This document shows, in pieces, positions 5,742-7,876 of a stretch of 7,876 nucleotides of DNA. This DNA is from Synergistaceae bacterium (GTDB taxonomy: Bacteria; Synergistota; Synergistia; Synergistales; Aminobacteriaceae), in NCBI GenBank assembly GCA_017448375.1, contig JAFSLR010000124.1:1-7876 (forward strand). Direction: 5' to 3'. The first letter of the stretch is position 1; each line of letters starts with the position of its first letter. The position numbers and the translations under genes are program-made. Under the pieces are notes generated by a model that was not told where the DNA came from, did no database searches, and saw only the letters and a list, made by a program, of their open reading frames with translations.

Positions 5742-6677
5742 ATGGACATTGAGATTCTGCTGTGGCTTCAGAATTTCCGCGAATCAGTCGGCGACATAGC
5801 ACCGTTCATAAACTGGCTTTCACACGCGGCTATAACGTGGCTGTTGTTCGTGCCGTTCGTGATTTACTGGTGCATAAGCAAGAAAGCGGGACTCTTCATG
5901 ATAATATCCGTTTGCCTCAGCAGATACCTCAACGGAATAATGAAGGTTACGGCGTGCGCTTACCGTCCGTTTATCCGCGACTCCCGAATCATTCCGGCAG
6001 GTCATAAGCCAACGGGCTATTCATTTCCCAGCGGTCATACAATGTGGGCGACTCCGATATTCGGCGGTCTGATTGTCCTTACGCGAAAGAAATCGAGACT
6101 CTTTGCGTGGCTCTGCGGACTGCTGATAATTCTTGTGGCGTTCTCGCGAATGTACTTGGGAGTCCATACTCCGCAGGACGTAATTTGCGGGACATTGGCC
6201 GGGCTTTTCGCGGTGTGGCTTGCCTCGTTCATCATGAAGCGTCCTGAGCGTGAAACCTCGTTCCTCTTGGCCGGACTCGTTCTCTGCGTTCTCGGAGTGA
6301 TATACACGGTCTTCAAGCCTTACCCGATGGATTACGTTGACGGTAAATTACTCGTTGACCCCGACAAAATGATGCTTGATACGTTCTATGCTGTCGGACT
6401 GACGACGGGATTCATTTTCGGGCGTTTCATCGAGCGCAAGTATATCGGCTTCAGCGTAACGGGGCTTAACGCAAGGGGAATAATCCTCGCGGTTATCGGC
6501 CTTGTTCCTGTTTACTTTATCGCGTGGACATTCGCGGGGGATTACAAGTTTCTTTATGATTTTCTCGGCTCAATGTTCGGCGTAAAGGGCGGGCGTTTTG
6601 TGATGGGAATCGTTTTCATGTTGTGGACTGTCGCAATTTGGCCGTTTGTGATAAAGCTGACGGAGGCTAGAAAGTAA
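5742..6677 (+). CDS. PAP2-family membrane phosphatase, second of three paralogues
   Basis: A close paralogue of the gene before it, 311 residues, with complete catalytic signatures: Lys68 to Arg75-Pro76 (KVTACAYRP), PSGH at 96-99, and Ser135-Arg136...His142...Asp146. It carries the same C-terminal membrane extension, including YPMDYVDGKLLVDP (near 194-207), GRFIERKY (227-234) and RGIILAVIG (245-253). The ribosome site AGGGG lies about 9 bases before the ATG, inside the end of the upstream gene. There is no intergenic gap, so translation is probably coupled. It shares long identical DNA blocks with the third copy, e.g. bases 5763-5782 with 6698-6717 and 6018-6041 with 6956-6979. The reaction is expected to be lipid (pyro)phosphate hydrolysis; the substrate is unknown. 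Confidence 0.93.
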   Translation: MDIEILLWLQNFRESVGDIAPFINWLSHAAITWLLFVPFVIYWCISKKAGLFMIISVCLSRYLNGIMKVTACAYRPFIRDSRIIPAGHKPTGYSFPSGHTMWATPIFGGLIVLTRKKSRLFAWLCGLLIILVAFSRMYLGVHTPQDVICGTLAGLFAVWLASFIMKRPERETSFLLAGLVLCVLGVIYTVFKPYPMDYVDGKLLVDPDKMMLDTFYAVGLTTGFIFGRFIERKYIGFSVTGLNARGIILAVIGLVPVYFIAWTFAGDYKFLYDFLGSMFGVKGGRFVMGIVFMLWTVAIWPFVIKLTEARK

Positions 6678-7606
6678 TGGACATAGAATATTTGCTTTGG
6701 CTTCAGAATTTCCGCGAGGCTACAGACAATGTATTAACACCGTTCATGATATGGCTGTCGACTTTCACATACGGCGGACTGCTTTTTGTCCCTTTGCTTG
6801 TGTACTGGTGCATAAGTAAGCGCGGGGGAATGTTCATTCTTTTATCTCTGAACGTCAGCGAGTTTCTTGGGACTGTTCTCAAGATGACATTCTGCGTTTA
6901 CCGTCCGTTTATGCGGGACTCGCGAATCATTCCTTACGGTCATAGATCATCGAGTTATTCATTTCCCAGCGGTCATACAGTGGCAGCGACAGCGATATAC
7001 GGAGGACTTTCGGTTTTGTCGCGGAAAAAATATTTTTGGTTCTCGTGCGTATGTGCCGTGATGACTCTTCTTGTGATGTTTGCGCGGAATTATCTCGGCT
7101 TTCATACTCCGCAGGATGTCATAGCCGGATTGATTATGAGCGTGATTGTTCTCTATGCGGTGAATGTGATGATGTCTCACACTGAGCATGAGAATCTTTT
7201 TGCGGCTCTTGGAATTTTTGCGGTAATCGCGGGCGTTGCGTATGTGAGTCTGAAGTCATACCCGGAAGATTACGGCCTCGACGGAAAATTGTTAGTGAAC
7301 GTGGCAAAAGAAATTGACGATATATATTTATTCGGCGGGAGTCTTGCTGGATTGATAGCGGGGCGGCTCATCGAGAGAAAATATATCAGGTTCACTCCGT
7401 CAGGCTTTAACGTTAAGGGCATAATTCTTGCGGCTGTCGGGTGCAGTATATATTCACTCCTTTACTTTACTGTGAGAGAAAATTTCGTGAATACTCTTGC
7501 GCCTCTCGCAACAAAAAACGGAGGAATATTTGTTCATGCGTTCGTATCGATGATGTTTGCGGTTGTGATTTGGCCGATCGTCATCAAGAAGTTTTGTGTG
7601 AAATGA
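6677..7606 (+). CDS. PAP2-family membrane phosphatase, third of three paralogues
   Basis: The third paralogue, 309 residues, overlaps the preceding stop codon by one base (TAATG), with GGAGG about 10 bases upstream of its ATG. It has Lys69 to Arg76-Pro77 (KMTFCVYRP), PSGH at 97-100, and the third motif as Ala136-Arg137...His143...Asp147. The usual Ser of SR is thus Ala, but the residues thought to do chemistry (PSGH His, Arg137, His143, Asp147) remain, so it is probably active. The C-terminal extension is conserved (YPEDYGLDGKLLV near 195-207; GRLIERKY 229-236; KGIILAAVG 247-255). It appears more diverged than the first two in the acidic segment after LLV. No terminator follows before the next gene, which starts 48 bases on. 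Confidence 0.93.
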   Translation: MDIEYLLWLQNFREATDNVLTPFMIWLSTFTYGGLLFVPLLVYWCISKRGGMFILLSLNVSEFLGTVLKMTFCVYRPFMRDSRIIPYGHRSSSYSFPSGHTVAATAIYGGLSVLSRKKYFWFSCVCAVMTLLVMFARNYLGFHTPQDVIAGLIMSVIVLYAVNVMMSHTEHENLFAALGIFAVIAGVAYVSLKSYPEDYGLDGKLLVNVAKEIDDIYLFGGSLAGLIAGRLIERKYIRFTPSGFNVKGIILAAVGCSIYSLLYFTVRENFVNTLAPLATKNGGIFVHAFVSMMFAVVIWPIVIKKFCVK

Positions 7607-7653
7607 CCTGTGAAACTTTGCGGGCATTAAAATAAATTAGGAGGCTTTGAAAC

Positions 7654-7876
7654 ATGAAGAAGTTTTTGTGTGCAGTAATGCTTGTGATATTCGCGCTGTC
7701 AGGAGCAGCGTTTTCACAGAGCTACAACGAGGAAGCCTACGTCCGCGAGGAGGCCGCAAAACGCAACATGAAGCTGATTACGCTGAAGGAAGTCCAGAGA
7801 ATAGCGATTGAGCGAGTCGGCAAACCCGGAGTAGCCTTCAAGGAAATTGAGCTTGAGGACGAAGATGACTACTACA
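7654..7876 (+). CDS. Secreted PepSY-like protein (3' end missing)
   Basis: Only the first 74 residues are in the window. A signal peptide (MKKFLCAVMLVIFALSGAAFS) is likely cleaved near residue 21. It is followed by a charged linker, then ITLKEVQRIAIERVGKPGVAFKEIELEDEDDYY. That segment has the pattern of a PepSY domain: a helix with 'A..iAl..vgk.g', then a strand rich in Glu/Asp with 'ieLe.ed..y'. PepSY proteins are usually small exported or envelope proteins, often thought to inhibit or modulate proteases; the exact role here is unknown. The ribosome site AGGAGG (about 7639-7644) lies 9 bases before the ATG. The gap from the last PAP2 gene is 47 bases with no hairpin, so co-transcription is possible. 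A TAAAAT lies in this gap but without a good -35. Confidence 0.75.
   Translation, partial: MKKFLCAVMLVIFALSGAAFSQSYNEEAYVREEAAKRNMKLITLKEVQRIAIERVGKPGVAFKEIELEDEDDYY

Noticed and set aside
5820..6316. Several open frames of 60-95 codons inside the PAP2 genes on both strands
   Set aside because: All lie within well-supported PAP2 coding sequence, have odd composition and lack ribosome sites.
1..7876. tRNA, rRNA, CRISPR array or insertion sequence
   Set aside because: No clover-leaf-like or rRNA-like stretches, no regularly spaced repeats, and no transposase or terminal inverted repeats were seen. The gene-free gaps are all under 220 bases and are accounted for by terminators and promoters.

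Overview
The window carries eight protein-coding genes, two of them cut by the window edges, and no RNA genes, CRISPR array or insertion sequence. Base composition is moderate (roughly half GC by eye), and start sites have clear AGGAGG-type ribosome binding sites. Many products are exported or in the membrane. LytTR-type two-component systems, tandem PAP2 phosphatases and a type-B carboxylesterase fit an anaerobic, host-associated bacterium. My best guess is a Synergistota-like or Firmicutes-like lineage, but this is an impression from protein style, not a search result.

Layout: (1) 1-1103, plus strand: C-terminal two thirds of a type-B carboxylesterase, running convergently into (2) 1170-1829, minus strand: a small secreted M48 zinc metalloprotease. 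A terminator hairpin lies between them. (3) 1993-2433, minus: a small secreted protein of unknown function with its own promoter and terminator. (4) 2495-4558, minus: an operon of a LytTR (AgrA-like) response regulator followed by a 7-TM GHKL (AgrC-like) histidine kinase. The two are separated by 6 bases, and a run of ten G sits at the junction. (5) 4559-4775: a 217-bp divergent control region with a direct repeat that could be the LytTR operator, and an inverted repeat in the probable leader of the plus-strand operon. (6) 4776-7606, plus: three tandem, abutting or overlapping paralogues of a PAP2 membrane phosphatase with a conserved C-terminal membrane extension. (7) 7654-end, plus: N-terminal part of a secreted PepSY-like protein.

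Reading of the locus: a membrane-sensing two-component system faces a triplicated lipid-phosphate phosphatase operon across a shared control region. The simplest hypothesis is that the LytTR regulator controls its own operon and possibly the PAP2 operon. The latter would act on membrane lipid phosphates, such as undecaprenyl pyrophosphate or phosphatidate-type substrates. No peptide pheromone gene or processing gene is visible, so the signal sensed is unknown. The link between the two operons rests on arrangement and on the repeats; it is not shown directly.
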